Assembly (NCBI RefSeq): GCF_000518705.1
Contig: NZ_JAEC01000006.1
Span: forward strand, 124,001 to 188,000
Reading direction: 5' to 3'
Length of the DNA: 64,000 bases
Source: Shewanella colwelliana ATCC 39565
GTDB taxonomy: Bacteria > Pseudomonadota > Gammaproteobacteria > Enterobacterales > Shewanellaceae
In this document: positions 1 through 8,315 of the stretch, one piece after another
Layout: each line of letters opens with the position of its first letter
Numbering within the stretch: position 1 is the first letter of the stretch
Program-made: the position numbers and the translations under genes
The notes under the pieces: generated by a model
The model's input: the letters and a program-made list of their open reading frames with translations, nothing else
Databases searched by the model: none
What the model was told of the DNA's origin: nothing

Positions 1-105
1 GATAACTTTGAAAAGCCATTAAAATTGCTTGCTAAAGGTATCATTTTTCGCGACCCCGTTAGTCACCGCGATATCGATATTCAACTTGAAGACTTATCGT
101 TCTAG
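1..105 (+). CDS. C-terminal end of a protein, possibly RluA-family pseudouridine synthase (partial)
   Basis: An open frame enters the window at base 1 and ends at TAG 103-105, giving 34 residues that finish in DIQLEDLSF. The fragment has the pattern Leu-Leu-Ala-x(4)-Phe-x-Asp-Pro, which resembles the final beta-strand region of RluA/RluC-type pseudouridine synthases, where the last strands carry a Phe-x-x-Pro turn. The piece is too short for a firm family call, so the coding status is well supported and the function is a guess. The gene lies 85 bases before the next start, on the same strand. Confidence 0.4.
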   Translation, partial: DNFEKPLKLLAKGIIFRDPVSHRDIDIQLEDLSF

Positions 106-190
106 TTAGCATTTGTTGTATAAAATATTCAAAAGTTGTGTTTTGTTGCACTTAACCTTATGCTGAAGCACTGACTACAGGAGGTGATAG

Positions 191-610
191 ATGAACAAAG
201 CAGTAGGATTAATCGTTGTACTCGGACTCATTGGTGCGGTGTGGTTGATGACCTCAAATAAAGCGGATGAGACCACAGAAACCCAGCCGCTTGAGCAAAA
301 TGCAGAGGCTATGCCACAGGTCTCCTCATTGGCTACTGATTCATCGATTTCACAACCAACGACTGAGGCTAAACATCTGATGCAGCCCAGTGCTAACCAC
401 GCTGAAGTTTCCGAAAATGGTGATGCTGAGCCTGTTGCTGAGCCTGTTGCTGAGCTGGTGAATCAAGCTCAACCTATACAACAAGCGCCTAATGCACAAC
501 GTGCCCCCAGCGCGGGTGGAGTTGAGAGCAATGATCATCGTTTACCAGCTCCCAATGATGCGCCTATTTCCGCCCCGGTCAGTATGCCGTCACCCAAACC
601 TGGTAACTAG
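191..610 (+). CDS. Small membrane-anchored Ala/Pro/Gln-rich protein, unknown function
   Basis: 139 residues. A single hydrophobic segment (about residues 4-20) follows a Lys near the N-terminus, so the protein is either anchored in the inner membrane or exported with an uncleaved signal; no lipobox Cys is present. The remainder is low complexity, rich in Glu, Ala, Pro, Gln and Ser, with no folded domain I recognise. A perfect 12-base tandem duplication (428-451) encodes EPVAEPVA. The start is firm: a near-ideal Shine-Dalgarno GGAGGTGA sits just upstream of ATG 191. The gene converges on the phosphatase gene, 12 bases away. Function not assigned. Confidence 0.6.
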   Translation: MNKAVGLIVVLGLIGAVWLMTSNKADETTETQPLEQNAEAMPQVSSLATDSSISQPTTEAKHLMQPSANHAEVSENGDAEPVAEPVAELVNQAQPIQQAPNAQRAPSAGGVESNDHRLPAPNDAPISAPVSMPSPKPGN

Positions 611-622
611 TTGACGCCATCG

Positions 623-2503
623 TTAAGCAGTTCTTGGTGGCTTAAAATCGGTTTGCGACATGTCGGCGTGTAACACGGTGATCTGGTTCGGTGCGCCGTT
701 GGCGTCTAATTTCACTAAACCTATGCCGCTGCGATTTATGAGTCGTTGGCTGCGATAACCATTAGGGCGACGACCACGAATTGACATACGTTTGCGCTTG
801 GTGAAAAAGTTAAGCGGCGAAAAGTGCCCGTATAGCCACCCATTAAATTTATCGAAGATAGGCAGCAGTTTTTCAGGAAACTGGTTCTTAATACCGCTAC
901 AGGTGATTTGATAAATTTTGGGGCTCATTGACCGAAAACGAATGCCAATGTCGTAGGCAAATGAGTAGTGCACATCGCCCGATAAAATGACAAATTGTTG
1001 TGGGGTTTTTCTGTGCTGAAAGATGCTCAACAGAGTATTGGCCGTGCCTGGATGCGCCATCCAGTTTTCGGCATCGACCAATAAGGATGCACCGAAAAAG
1101 GTGGCGGTGCGTTGCACCGCTTCAATCATTTTCACCCCAAATATTGGCGCGGCAGAGACGATAATCACTTTGTCTTGTCCCACAAGCTGCTGCTGAAACT
1201 CCATCAAGGCTTCCCAGTCCATTAACCCTGAGGGTTTAGCGAGGTTTGATTCGCTTCGCCACCTTTGTGTGCGCGTATCTAACACCACCAATTTGGGACT
1301 CGTGTTGAGTGTATAGTGCCAATGATTGAACTCCAACAAGTTGTCGATGAGTTGGTCATGCATGGCTTCATCGGGTTTATCTAAGAACTGTTGCAGCTGG
1401 GGGGTGATCTCTGCAGCAAAGCGACTCGGTTGGTTGCCGAGCCCTTGAAACAGGGTGTAGCCGATGAGTGCATTGCCTATAATACGTTTTGAAAAAGGAT
1501 GGCCATAGGCAGCTTGTTCCCATTTAGCGGTGAGGTTCCAATCATCGGTAATGTCGTGATCGTCAAAAATCATATAGGTTGGCAGATGCGCCATTAGCCG
1601 CCTGACTTGGGTTAATCCTGCCTTGAACTCCAGTAGATGAGTCCACTCCCTTTGCCAGCGCAGTGTATTGGCCTTGGATAAACCATTGACTTGTTTGGGG
1701 ATGTCTATCTGTTGCCATAGCTCTGGCGACCAGTTCAGCAGATAGAGCGCGATGATTTCTGCCAAACTGGTTAGGTGGTTCTCTGCGATTGACGAGGTAA
1801 AGATAGGGTGATTAATGTACCAGCGTACTAAGCCTGTCGCGGCGGGATACTCAGTTCTGGGCAGGAGTTTTTTGTGACGCTGATACATTGCCGCAGGGTG
1901 GTAGCTGATCTGCTTGCTATGAGTCAAAGCGGTCTGCTGAAACTGTTCATCCCTTAGTCCCAGCAGTTCAATGGTTTTGCCTATGGCGTAGAGCATTGGG
2001 CCTGCGATATCGTCGACATAAACCTGATCGCCACTAAGCATTAAGAGTGCCGGTCGAGTGCTTGGCGCGGTATCTTGTGCCAGTAAAGTATCGGCTGCAA
2101 CGAGTGCATCACCGCTGTGATGATGTGCGTTGCGACAAGAGCCATGCAACAGCTGGTCGATTTCAGTTTTTACCACAAAATGCGGTTGATGTTGCGGCGT
2201 GTAAGTGAGTTGCTCAACGTGATCAAACAGCGCGCCATGTTGGCTATCAATCAGTTGGTAACTGATTGCTTCACCCACTTTATTAAGTTGTGGCTCATTA
2301 ACATGAATCAGGTACTGGAAAGCGCGCTCACCGAGGGCAAAACACTGTCGTTGTGCGCCTTCCAGTGGTGAAATTTTTCGCTCAGCGAGCATCAACGTTA
2401 ACGAATTTAACGGTTCGCTGGTGACGATCCACAAAGTGAAGTTGTCTTGATCGCAGTGACGCAGTATGGGTCCTGCGAGGACCAATGGTAATGCTGAATT
2501 CAT
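623..2503 (-). CDS. PhoD-like metallophosphatase (alkaline phosphatase D family)
   Basis: 626 residues with the metal-binding blocks of the PhoD/purple-acid-phosphatase fold in the expected order: a GSCRN block near residue 120, SGDQVYVDD near 156-164, FDDHDITDDW near 313-322, and SGDVHYS near 507-513. These Asp/His residues normally hold the two metal ions (Fe/Ca or similar) that hydrolyse phosphomono- or diesters. No signal peptide or Tat twin-arginine motif is visible, unlike secreted PhoD of Bacillus, so a cytoplasmic enzyme is more likely. The C-terminus is basic (KRKRMSIRGRRP). It is the second gene of a minus-strand pair, 31 bases after the lysozyme-inhibitor-like gene. The substrate is unknown. 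Confidence 0.85.
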   Translation of the reverse strand: MNSALPLVLAGPILRHCDQDNFTLWIVTSEPLNSLTLMLAERKISPLEGAQRQCFALGERAFQYLIHVNEPQLNKVGEAISYQLIDSQHGALFDHVEQLTYTPQHQPHFVVKTEIDQLLHGSCRNAHHHSGDALVAADTLLAQDTAPSTRPALLMLSGDQVYVDDIAGPMLYAIGKTIELLGLRDEQFQQTALTHSKQISYHPAAMYQRHKKLLPRTEYPAATGLVRWYINHPIFTSSIAENHLTSLAEIIALYLLNWSPELWQQIDIPKQVNGLSKANTLRWQREWTHLLEFKAGLTQVRRLMAHLPTYMIFDDHDITDDWNLTAKWEQAAYGHPFSKRIIGNALIGYTLFQGLGNQPSRFAAEITPQLQQFLDKPDEAMHDQLIDNLLEFNHWHYTLNTSPKLVVLDTRTQRWRSESNLAKPSGLMDWEALMEFQQQLVGQDKVIIVSAAPIFGVKMIEAVQRTATFFGASLLVDAENWMAHPGTANTLLSIFQHRKTPQQFVILSGDVHYSFAYDIGIRFRSMSPKIYQITCSGIKNQFPEKLLPIFDKFNGWLYGHFSPLNFFTKRKRMSIRGRRPNGYRSQRLINRSGIGLVKLDANGAPNQITVLHADMSQTDFKPPRTA

Positions 2504-2534
2504 GGTGTCCTTAATTTCAACTGACTGCTGTGGC

Positions 2535-3185
2535 TTAGTCTAGCTTAATGCATTTCATCTGCGGTGCTTGGTATCCCCAGGTGATAAGGGCTTCGCCATG
2601 GTGTTCCCATAGCTGTTCATTTTGCCCTTGGTATTTGGCGCCGCTTGCACTGGGTTCACTGACCATTAACGAGACGCTGTCACCGTACTCGGCAATTAAA
2701 CTTGTAGGGTCGGTGTCGAAATAGGTCACCACCACTTCATTTGCAGCTTGGTTGTCACAACGATAGGAGAAGGGGCCTGAACTCTCCACGAGTCGGTATC
2801 TGGCCTGCAGCTCAACTATTCTTGATTGGTAATTAAGTACGACACAGTTAGCTTTATCATCACTTTTCCAGCAATCATTGCGACCCTTGATCCAGCCCCG
2901 CTGCTCAGCTTTTAACACCGGAGGATGTTCATTATGGGCTTTTGCGGTGGCAAGGATGTATACGTCCGCAAGCTGTCTATCGAGCATCGCAAGTTGTGGC
3001 GTTTGGCAAATAAGGGATTCAATACTGCTTAGCGATGCACTGTTGCAGTGGTAACTTGGGGATGCGTCAGTTTGATTTGGTTGCGTGTTGTCGCGAGGCA
3101 CATTAGCTTGAGAGGCGCTACTCAGCAATAGGCTGCTGGCGAACAGTAGTGATAGGTGATGAATGCTTGTTGTCGCTTCCAGCAT
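2535..3185 (-). CDS. Periplasmic LprI-MliC two-domain protein, putative lysozyme inhibitor
   Basis: 216 residues with an N-terminal signal peptide (hydrophobic to about residue 27, ending ASQA). Residues about 46-131 match the LprI/DUF1311 helical domain: a Cys pair, LDRQLADVY, then EQRGWIKGRNDCW. Residues about 139-213 match MliC, the membrane-bound C-type lysozyme inhibitor fold: FSYRCDN, VTYFDTDP, SEPSASGAKYQGQ, then LITWGY and MKCIKLD. Both families are known to act against lysozyme, so the joined protein is probably a periplasmic defence against host or predator lysozymes; this is inferred from the families. The ATG at 3185 opens onto a 144-base region shared with the divergent lipid kinase gene. 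Confidence 0.75.
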   Translation of the reverse strand: MLEATTSIHHLSLLFASSLLLSSASQANVPRDNTQPNQTDASPSYHCNSASLSSIESLICQTPQLAMLDRQLADVYILATAKAHNEHPPVLKAEQRGWIKGRNDCWKSDDKANCVVLNYQSRIVELQARYRLVESSGPFSYRCDNQAANEVVVTYFDTDPTSLIAEYGDSVSLMVSEPSASGAKYQGQNEQLWEHHGEALITWGYQAPQMKCIKLD

Positions 3186-3356
3186 AGGTAGAGCTTCCTT
3201 GTTTACGTAATCTAAGGAGCATATCGCGTCATTAATAATGCGGCAAATATTTGTCGCGAATATACCGGAATCGCTAGAGGTGATTTATCGGGGGAAATAG
3301 GCTTTAAAAGCGCAACTAAAAGCGGCATCATGAGCAAAATGACTGCCGGAACTGAC

Positions 3357-4265
3357 ATGAAAATTCGTCTCATATTAAATGGAAAAAAAGCAGCACTAGA
3401 AACGGTTAGGCAAGCAATTACCGCAGTGCGTGGCCTGCATGAGCTTGAGGTGAGGGTGACCTATGAAGCCGGTGATGTTGCTCGCTTGGTGACAGAAGCC
3501 ATTGCTGAGTCATGTTCGCGTATTGTTGCTGGTGGTGGTGATGGCACGGTAAACGAAGTGGTCGATGCCCTGATGCAGCACCCCAAAGCCGATCGCCCTG
3601 AAGTGGCTATTTTTCCGTTGGGTACGGCCAATGATTTTGCTTCGGCTTGCGGCATTTCTGACGATTTAATAGAGGCGCTATCAATAGCGGTAACAGGTAA
3701 ACCTTATTGGATTGATGTGATTAAGGCTAATGAACGGCATGTCATAAATGTCGCCAGTGGTGGCTTTGGCGCACAGGTGACAACCAATACACCCGTGGCA
3801 TTGAAAAATTTTCTCGGCGGCGGTGCCTATACATTAACGGGGGTTATTCAAGCGATAAATTTTAAACCCTATGAGGGAGAGTTTATTGTAGAGGGCGAAA
3901 GCTCGTCGAGTCAGTTACTTGTGGGGGCAGTGTGTAATGGCCGTCAAGCGGGTGGTGGTCAAATATTGGCACCCAAGGCTTACATCAATGATGGCCTAAT
4001 GGATCTGGTCGCCTTACATGATTTTCCGATAGAGGCGTTATCTCAAGTGATTAGCGAGTTTTCTGCCCCGAAATTTAGCAATGAATATATTGTTTACACT
4101 CAAAACAAATCAGCTACTTGGCGCAGCTCACCAGCGATGCCTATCAATTTGGATGGGGAACCCATTACTGCTAACGAAGTAAACTTTGATGTGATTGCTG
4201 AGGCGATAAAAATGATTTTGCCGCCGAGCTGTCCAATGTTAAAACCTGAAAGTAAACCGTTATAG
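3357..4265 (+). CDS. yegS: YegS-type lipid kinase (diacylglycerol kinase catalytic family)
   Basis: The N-terminal half carries the nucleotide-binding signature GGGDGTVNEV (about residues 59-68) and FPLGTANDFA (about 92-101). The C-terminal half has the beta-sandwich features GAVCNGRQAGGGQ and LDGEPI. This is the architecture of E. coli YegS, a phosphatidylglycerol/lipid kinase that uses Mg-ATP. Length (302 residues from this start) fits the family. ATG 3357 (MKIRLILNG) starts the first strand directly; an in-frame ATG at 3330 would add nine residues and cannot be excluded. The RmlD-like reductase gene follows after 15 bases and is probably co-transcribed. Confidence 0.85.
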   Translation: MKIRLILNGKKAALETVRQAITAVRGLHELEVRVTYEAGDVARLVTEAIAESCSRIVAGGGDGTVNEVVDALMQHPKADRPEVAIFPLGTANDFASACGISDDLIEALSIAVTGKPYWIDVIKANERHVINVASGGFGAQVTTNTPVALKNFLGGGAYTLTGVIQAINFKPYEGEFIVEGESSSSQLLVGAVCNGRQAGGGQILAPKAYINDGLMDLVALHDFPIEALSQVISEFSAPKFSNEYIVYTQNKSATWRSSPAMPINLDGEPITANEVNFDVIAEAIKMILPPSCPMLKPESKPL

Positions 4266-4280
4266 CGAGACCCTCATAGA

Positions 4281-5210
4281 ATGAAGATTAAGGTAATGGT
4301 GACTGGGGCGACAGGATTGCTTGGCCGCGCCGTGGTGAAGCAACTTAGGTTGCACAATGACTATCACGTTATTGCATGTGGTTTTTCGCGTGTGCAAGCT
4401 GATGTTTATTGTCTCGATCTAACCGATCTGGATGCCCTTGACGCGTTTATTGAAACCCATCGTCCAACAATGATTATTCATTGCGCCGCAGAACGTCGTC
4501 CTGATGTTTCAGAGCTTGTGCCCGAGGCGGCATTAGCACTCAATGTGAGTGCATCAAATGGTTTGGCGTTGGCCGCTAAGCGTCATGGCGCATGGCTGCT
4601 TTATATCTCTACTGATTATGTGTTTGATGGCACATCTCCTGACTATGCAGAGCAAGATCCCCCTAATCCGGTGAATTTTTATGGTGAATCTAAATGGTTG
4701 GGTGAACAAGCTGTATCAGGCTGCAGTGAGGAATTTGCCATACTGCGACTGCCAATACTTTATGGTGCGGTAGAGCGCATAGAAGAGTCAGCTATCTTGG
4801 TCATGTTGGCACAGTTGCAAGCAACGACCACTGTGCAGCAAGATGATTGGGCGATTCGTAGTCCAACCTCGACACTGGATATCGCTCAGGCGGTCAGTAA
4901 ATTAATTGACCATCAGCGACAAAGTAACAATGTACGAGGGGTTTACCACTTTAGCGCAAGCGAGCGCATGACCAAGTATGAAGTGGTGCAAATCATGGCG
5001 GAGCTGCTTGGGGTCGCGGGGGATCATATTGAACCCGCTAGCCATCCGATAGATATGGCAAAGCGTCCCAAAGATTGCAGCTTAAGTTGTGGTCGGCTCA
5101 CATCCTTGGGGATAATAAGTACTATCAAGTTTGAACAAGGCCTAAAATATAGCTTGGGTGAGTCGGCAGTAGCGCTTCAAGGCATTGGGCTGCATTATCA
5201 ACAAAATTAA
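4281..5210 (+). CDS. RmlD-like NAD(P)-dependent sugar-nucleotide reductase (SDR extended family)
   Basis: 309 residues. The Rossmann motif GATGLLG (about residues 9-15) binds NAD(P). The catalytic set appears as STDYVFDG (about 109-116) and YGESKWLGEQ (about 134-143, the YxxxK pair). This places it in the dTDP-4-dehydrorhamnose reductase/MAT2B-like branch of extended short-chain dehydrogenases. No other rhamnose or O-antigen genes are nearby, so the substrate cannot be read from context. It lies between the lipid kinase (15 bases upstream) and the RegB-like kinase (9 bases downstream), suggesting one transcript. Confidence 0.75.
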   Translation: MKIKVMVTGATGLLGRAVVKQLRLHNDYHVIACGFSRVQADVYCLDLTDLDALDAFIETHRPTMIIHCAAERRPDVSELVPEAALALNVSASNGLALAAKRHGAWLLYISTDYVFDGTSPDYAEQDPPNPVNFYGESKWLGEQAVSGCSEEFAILRLPILYGAVERIEESAILVMLAQLQATTTVQQDDWAIRSPTSTLDIAQAVSKLIDHQRQSNNVRGVYHFSASERMTKYEVVQIMAELLGVAGDHIEPASHPIDMAKRPKDCSLSCGRLTSLGIISTIKFEQGLKYSLGESAVALQGIGLHYQQN

Positions 5211-5219
5211 GGGGATGAT

Positions 5220-6470
5220 GTGTCTTCTGTTGTCAATTTTAGGTACCAAGCATCTGATCAATTAGCCTTATTGCGCATGATGGGCCTAGTGCTCAAACTA
5301 TGCCTCACCTTTGCGTTTGCCGAGACGTTTGGCCTTTCGCTGCATAGCCCTGCATTAAACATCGCTTTGATCATTGAAGCCATCTATTTAGGCTTTACCT
5401 TTTGGCTAAGAAAACCGCTATTTAACAGTGATAGTGGGCTTTTTATTGCACTATTACTCGATACGCTGTTGTGGATCACTTGGCTCTATTTTTCTGGTGG
5501 CGCGACCAATGCGTTTATCTCTTTGTTGCTATTACCCATAGCGATTGCTGCGGTACTCCTGCCTAAGTGGGCGCCTTGGTCGTTAGCGTTGTTATCAAAT
5601 TTAGCCTACAGCGTGATGCTCTTTACTGTGCCGGATAATGAGATGCAGCATCATGGTATGGATATGCGTTCACATTATCTAGGTATGTGGCTTAACTTTG
5701 TTATTTCGTCGCTGGTGTTAACCACGAGTGTTGCCCTAATCGCTAAGCGACTGCGTCGCCAAGAGGCGGAGCTAGGCTATATGCGTGAAGCACAGTTACG
5801 ACAAGAGAAGTTACTCGCACTCGGCACAGCCTCGGCGCAAATGGCACATCAAATGGCGACGCCTTTAGCCAGCTTACGCTTATTAGTTGATGAGTTAAAA
5901 GAGGACGAGGGAGCGCAAAATATCACCCTCGACGAAATGCTATTGGCCTTGAGTGTCTGCGATACCCGCCTTGCTGAGTTACGCTTAGCAACAGAGTCGA
6001 TTAGAGCCGGTGAGTTTAAGTTTGTCACTCTCACACAACTGCTTGATACCCTAACGCAGCAGGTTAGCCTACTGATGCCCGATATCTCGCTGGAGCTTAA
6101 ACCAAGTCAACAAGAAGGTGAATTGTGCATAAAATATGATGCTAGCTTACTGCCCGCTTTAGTGGCGTTAATTGAAAATGGTGCTCGAGCGAGTGGTGAG
6201 GCGACGGGAGAGCAAAAGGTGACGCTCTCTTTACGACAGGGGTAATACGGTGATGAAATTATCATCGCTGTGCGTGATTATGGCCATGGAATTCCTGACA
6301 GCTTGTTGACGCAGCTTGGGCATAAAATTGTCGAAAGCCCTAAAGGGATGGGCGTGGCGCTGATGTTAAGTCATGCGAGTTTTGAACGCCTTGGTGGCAA
6401 GTTGATTTTGGGTAGCGATTTAGCGGGAGGCACAGTGGCTCAAGTGCATCTGCCGCTATTGACGTCATGA
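5220..6470 (+). pseudogene. RegB/PrrB-like sensor histidine kinase interrupted by an in-frame stop
   Basis: From GTG 5220 (AAGGGG five bases upstream) the frame codes six hydrophobic segments (about residues 15-175), then an H-box MAHQMATPLASL with the phospho-accepting His210, and the N-box around ENGARAS. Translation stops at TAA 6243-6245 after 341 residues. The same frame then continues with YGDEIIIAVRDYGHGIP (G1 box), KGMGVALML (G2 box) and a normal end at TGA 6468-6470. With the stop read as an amino acid the protein would be 416 residues, the usual RegB size. As it stands, the ATP-binding domain loses its G boxes, so kinase activity should be lost unless the stop is suppressed or the 3' part is translated separately (GTG 6270). 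A single C-to-T change (CAA to TAA) would explain it; a sequencing error is possible. Confidence 0.8.
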
Positions 6471-6997
6471 TGAAGCGTTTATTGATTATTGAAGATGATC
6501 GCAGTTTTGCGGCGATTGTCATGAGGCGGATGATTAAACATGGTTTTGAATGTCAACTTGCCCATGATGCTACTGAGGCGCTGCTGAGAGCAAGACAATT
6601 TAAGCCGACCCACATTTTACTGGATATGAAGTTGGATCAGGACAATGGCCTATTGCTTATTCCACCATTACGGCGTTCGCTACCCGACGTCACCATGGTA
6701 TTGCTGACGGGATATGCCAGTATAGCGACAGCCGTCGAGGCGATAAGGCTTGGCGCTGATAATTACCTAGCAAAACCTGCCGATACTCAGACATTACTCA
6801 ATGTATTGAGCGATAGGCCGATTGATTTATCTCAAACGCCGTTGGACGATGCGCCACTGTCTCCTAAGCGGGTAGAGTGGGAACATATTCAGCAGGTATT
6901 AATCGCCAATAACGGCAACGTATCAGCCACAGCCAGGCAGCTTGGTATGCATCGGCGAACTCTACAGCGTAAATTGTTAAAAAAACCCATTAAATAA
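6467..6997 (+). CDS. RegA/PrrA-type response regulator with Fis-like HTH
   Basis: 176 residues, the compact size of RegA/PrrA/ActR regulators. The receiver domain (about 1-115) has the acidic pair ED-D at 9-11 and the phospho-acceptor Asp53 in ILLDMKLD, with LLTGYAS and the Lys in YLAKPA. A short linker leads to a Fis-type helix-turn-helix at the C-terminus (NVSATARQLGMHRRTLQRKL). Known relatives control redox-dependent genes for respiration, fixation or cytochromes. Its ATG overlaps the stop of the kinase frame (ATGA), so the pair is translationally coupled. The receiver looks intact even though its kinase is interrupted. Confidence 0.85.
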   Translation: MMKRLLIIEDDRSFAAIVMRRMIKHGFECQLAHDATEALLRARQFKPTHILLDMKLDQDNGLLLIPPLRRSLPDVTMVLLTGYASIATAVEAIRLGADNYLAKPADTQTLLNVLSDRPIDLSQTPLDDAPLSPKRVEWEHIQQVLIANNGNVSATARQLGMHRRTLQRKLLKKPIK

Positions 6998-7018
6998 GCG
7001 TTCGCTTACTCTTTTGTC
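6995..7018 (+). terminator. Possible rho-independent terminator after the RegA-like gene
   Basis: A short stem AAGC/GCTT with a GTTC loop overlaps the stop codon of the regulator gene and is followed by a T-rich stretch (CTTTTGTCTTTTTT). The stem is weak, so this is tentative. Confidence 0.35.
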
Positions 7019-7244
7019 TTTTTTAGGCCGCATCCACTCGTTATGAATGACTCTCTGTGGCGGGTCGGTTAGTGTAATCTGCTGTTTAAGTCGATTTATT
7101 GTTTGAACTGTCGTCCACACAAACCTATTATGAAGTTAACAAAATGTTAGTCACATCATTATGCTGATTGGTATTGAGTGATTGCCCTAAATATGTCGTT
7201 TCTCTAGGAAGGCGAAACAATCTCTTGTTGTACTGGAGGATTCG

Positions 7245-8222
7245 ATGGCTAGCCAAAAACTTTATCATACCAATCGCTTCTTGCTAGATAATCCCAACGA
7301 CCTAATCTCGATTGATAAATGGCAGAAAACGGTGAATCTACTTGCTCAGTTGTTTGAAGCTCCAGCAGGCTTTTTAGTGCAGCATACCGATAAAGGATTT
7401 CAAGTCACCATTGCCAGCCAGCAGGCGTCAAACCCTTATCCTGCCGGTGTGTTCATAGAGCCAGAGGTCAATATCTTTTGCCGAAAAATTGTCGAAACTG
7501 GCAAAGAGCTTTATGTTGCTAATGCACATGTTGAACCGTGCTGGGACACCAACCCTGAAGTGAAAAATGATGGCTTTTCTTCCTATTTAGGTGTGCCAGT
7601 GTTTTGGCCCGATGGTCGTTGTTTTGGAACATTCTGCGTGATGGATTATCGCAAAACCGATTATCAAAATAGTTATCTAGAGCTGATCCGTCACCTTAAG
7701 GAGATTCTTGAGGCAGACTTAAGTTTGCTTGGGCTCTATAGCGAAATGATGCAGCTTGCTAGGCTCGATGACCTATGTGGTATTAATAATCGTCGTGGAT
7801 TCAGAGCGCTTGCCGAGCAAAGGATAAAGCTGTCACTTCGCAATGGCAGTAACTTGGTGATGCTCTACGTTGATGTTGATGAGTTCAAACGTATCAATGA
7901 CGAGCATGGGCACTCGCTGGGGGATGAGGTATTAAAACTACTGGCTAAGGTGCTAAAGCAATGCATTCGCGTCACGGATGTGGTGGGTCGAATTGGTGGC
8001 GATGAGTTTGTATTGCTGACGTTGTGTCATGCCGAACAAGACTTAATGGTGTTAAAGGCGCGTATTATGCAAGCGCTCAGTGATGCCATCGCTGCAAGTG
8101 ACCTGCCTCACTTCTCTATTACCATTGGCCATGAAACGGTTAAGCCTAGTGATAGTTTAGAGCGAGTGTTGGCCTGTGCCGATCAGGATATGTTAGCGCG
8201 AAAGCCACGGCGAGAGTCCTAG
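7245..8222 (+). CDS. GAF-GGDEF diguanylate cyclase
   Basis: 325 residues. A GAF sensory domain fills about residues 15-160 (blocks NPEVKNDGFSSYLGVPVFWPD and GTFCVMD). A GGDEF domain follows (about 170-320) with DDLCGINNRRGF, LYVDVDEFKRIND and the intact active site GGDEF at 251-255. The RVTD at 242-245 is exactly five residues upstream, a complete inhibitory I-site, so product feedback by c-di-GMP is expected. The protein has no membrane segment and should be a cytoplasmic c-di-GMP synthase. A clear Shine-Dalgarno (TGGAGGA) precedes ATG 7245. Its GAF domain closely resembles that of the GGDEF-EAL protein encoded at 16863-18797. Confidence 0.9.
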   Translation: MASQKLYHTNRFLLDNPNDLISIDKWQKTVNLLAQLFEAPAGFLVQHTDKGFQVTIASQQASNPYPAGVFIEPEVNIFCRKIVETGKELYVANAHVEPCWDTNPEVKNDGFSSYLGVPVFWPDGRCFGTFCVMDYRKTDYQNSYLELIRHLKEILEADLSLLGLYSEMMQLARLDDLCGINNRRGFRALAEQRIKLSLRNGSNLVMLYVDVDEFKRINDEHGHSLGDEVLKLLAKVLKQCIRVTDVVGRIGGDEFVLLTLCHAEQDLMVLKARIMQALSDAIAASDLPHFSITIGHETVKPSDSLERVLACADQDMLARKPRRES

Positions 8223-8230
8223 CCACCGGC

Positions 8231-8266
8231 AAAAAAAATCCCCGAGTACAGAGGTGTTCTCGGGGA
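8231..8266 (-). terminator. Rho-independent terminator of the TonB receptor gene
   Basis: An 8-base perfect stem TCCCCGAG/CTCGGGGA (8239-8246 with 8259-8266) is flanked on its left by eight A residues (8231-8238). Read on the minus strand, this is a GC hairpin followed by eight T residues, 50 bases past the receptor stop codon. Confidence 0.85.
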
Positions 8267-8315
8267 AGGGGAAGCGCAGTGGAGTGTTCCCATAAACTGG
8301 TTTAGACGCTAGAAA

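Noticed and set aside
428..451. Tandem 12-base duplication as a mobile or phase-variable repeat
   Set aside because: Only two copies, in frame, and a multiple of three; it is best seen as ordinary low-complexity coding sequence.
6243..6270. Frameshift between the two parts of the RegB-like kinase
   Set aside because: Both parts are in the same reading frame (5220 and 6246 differ by a multiple of three), so a single stop codon explains the break without any indel.
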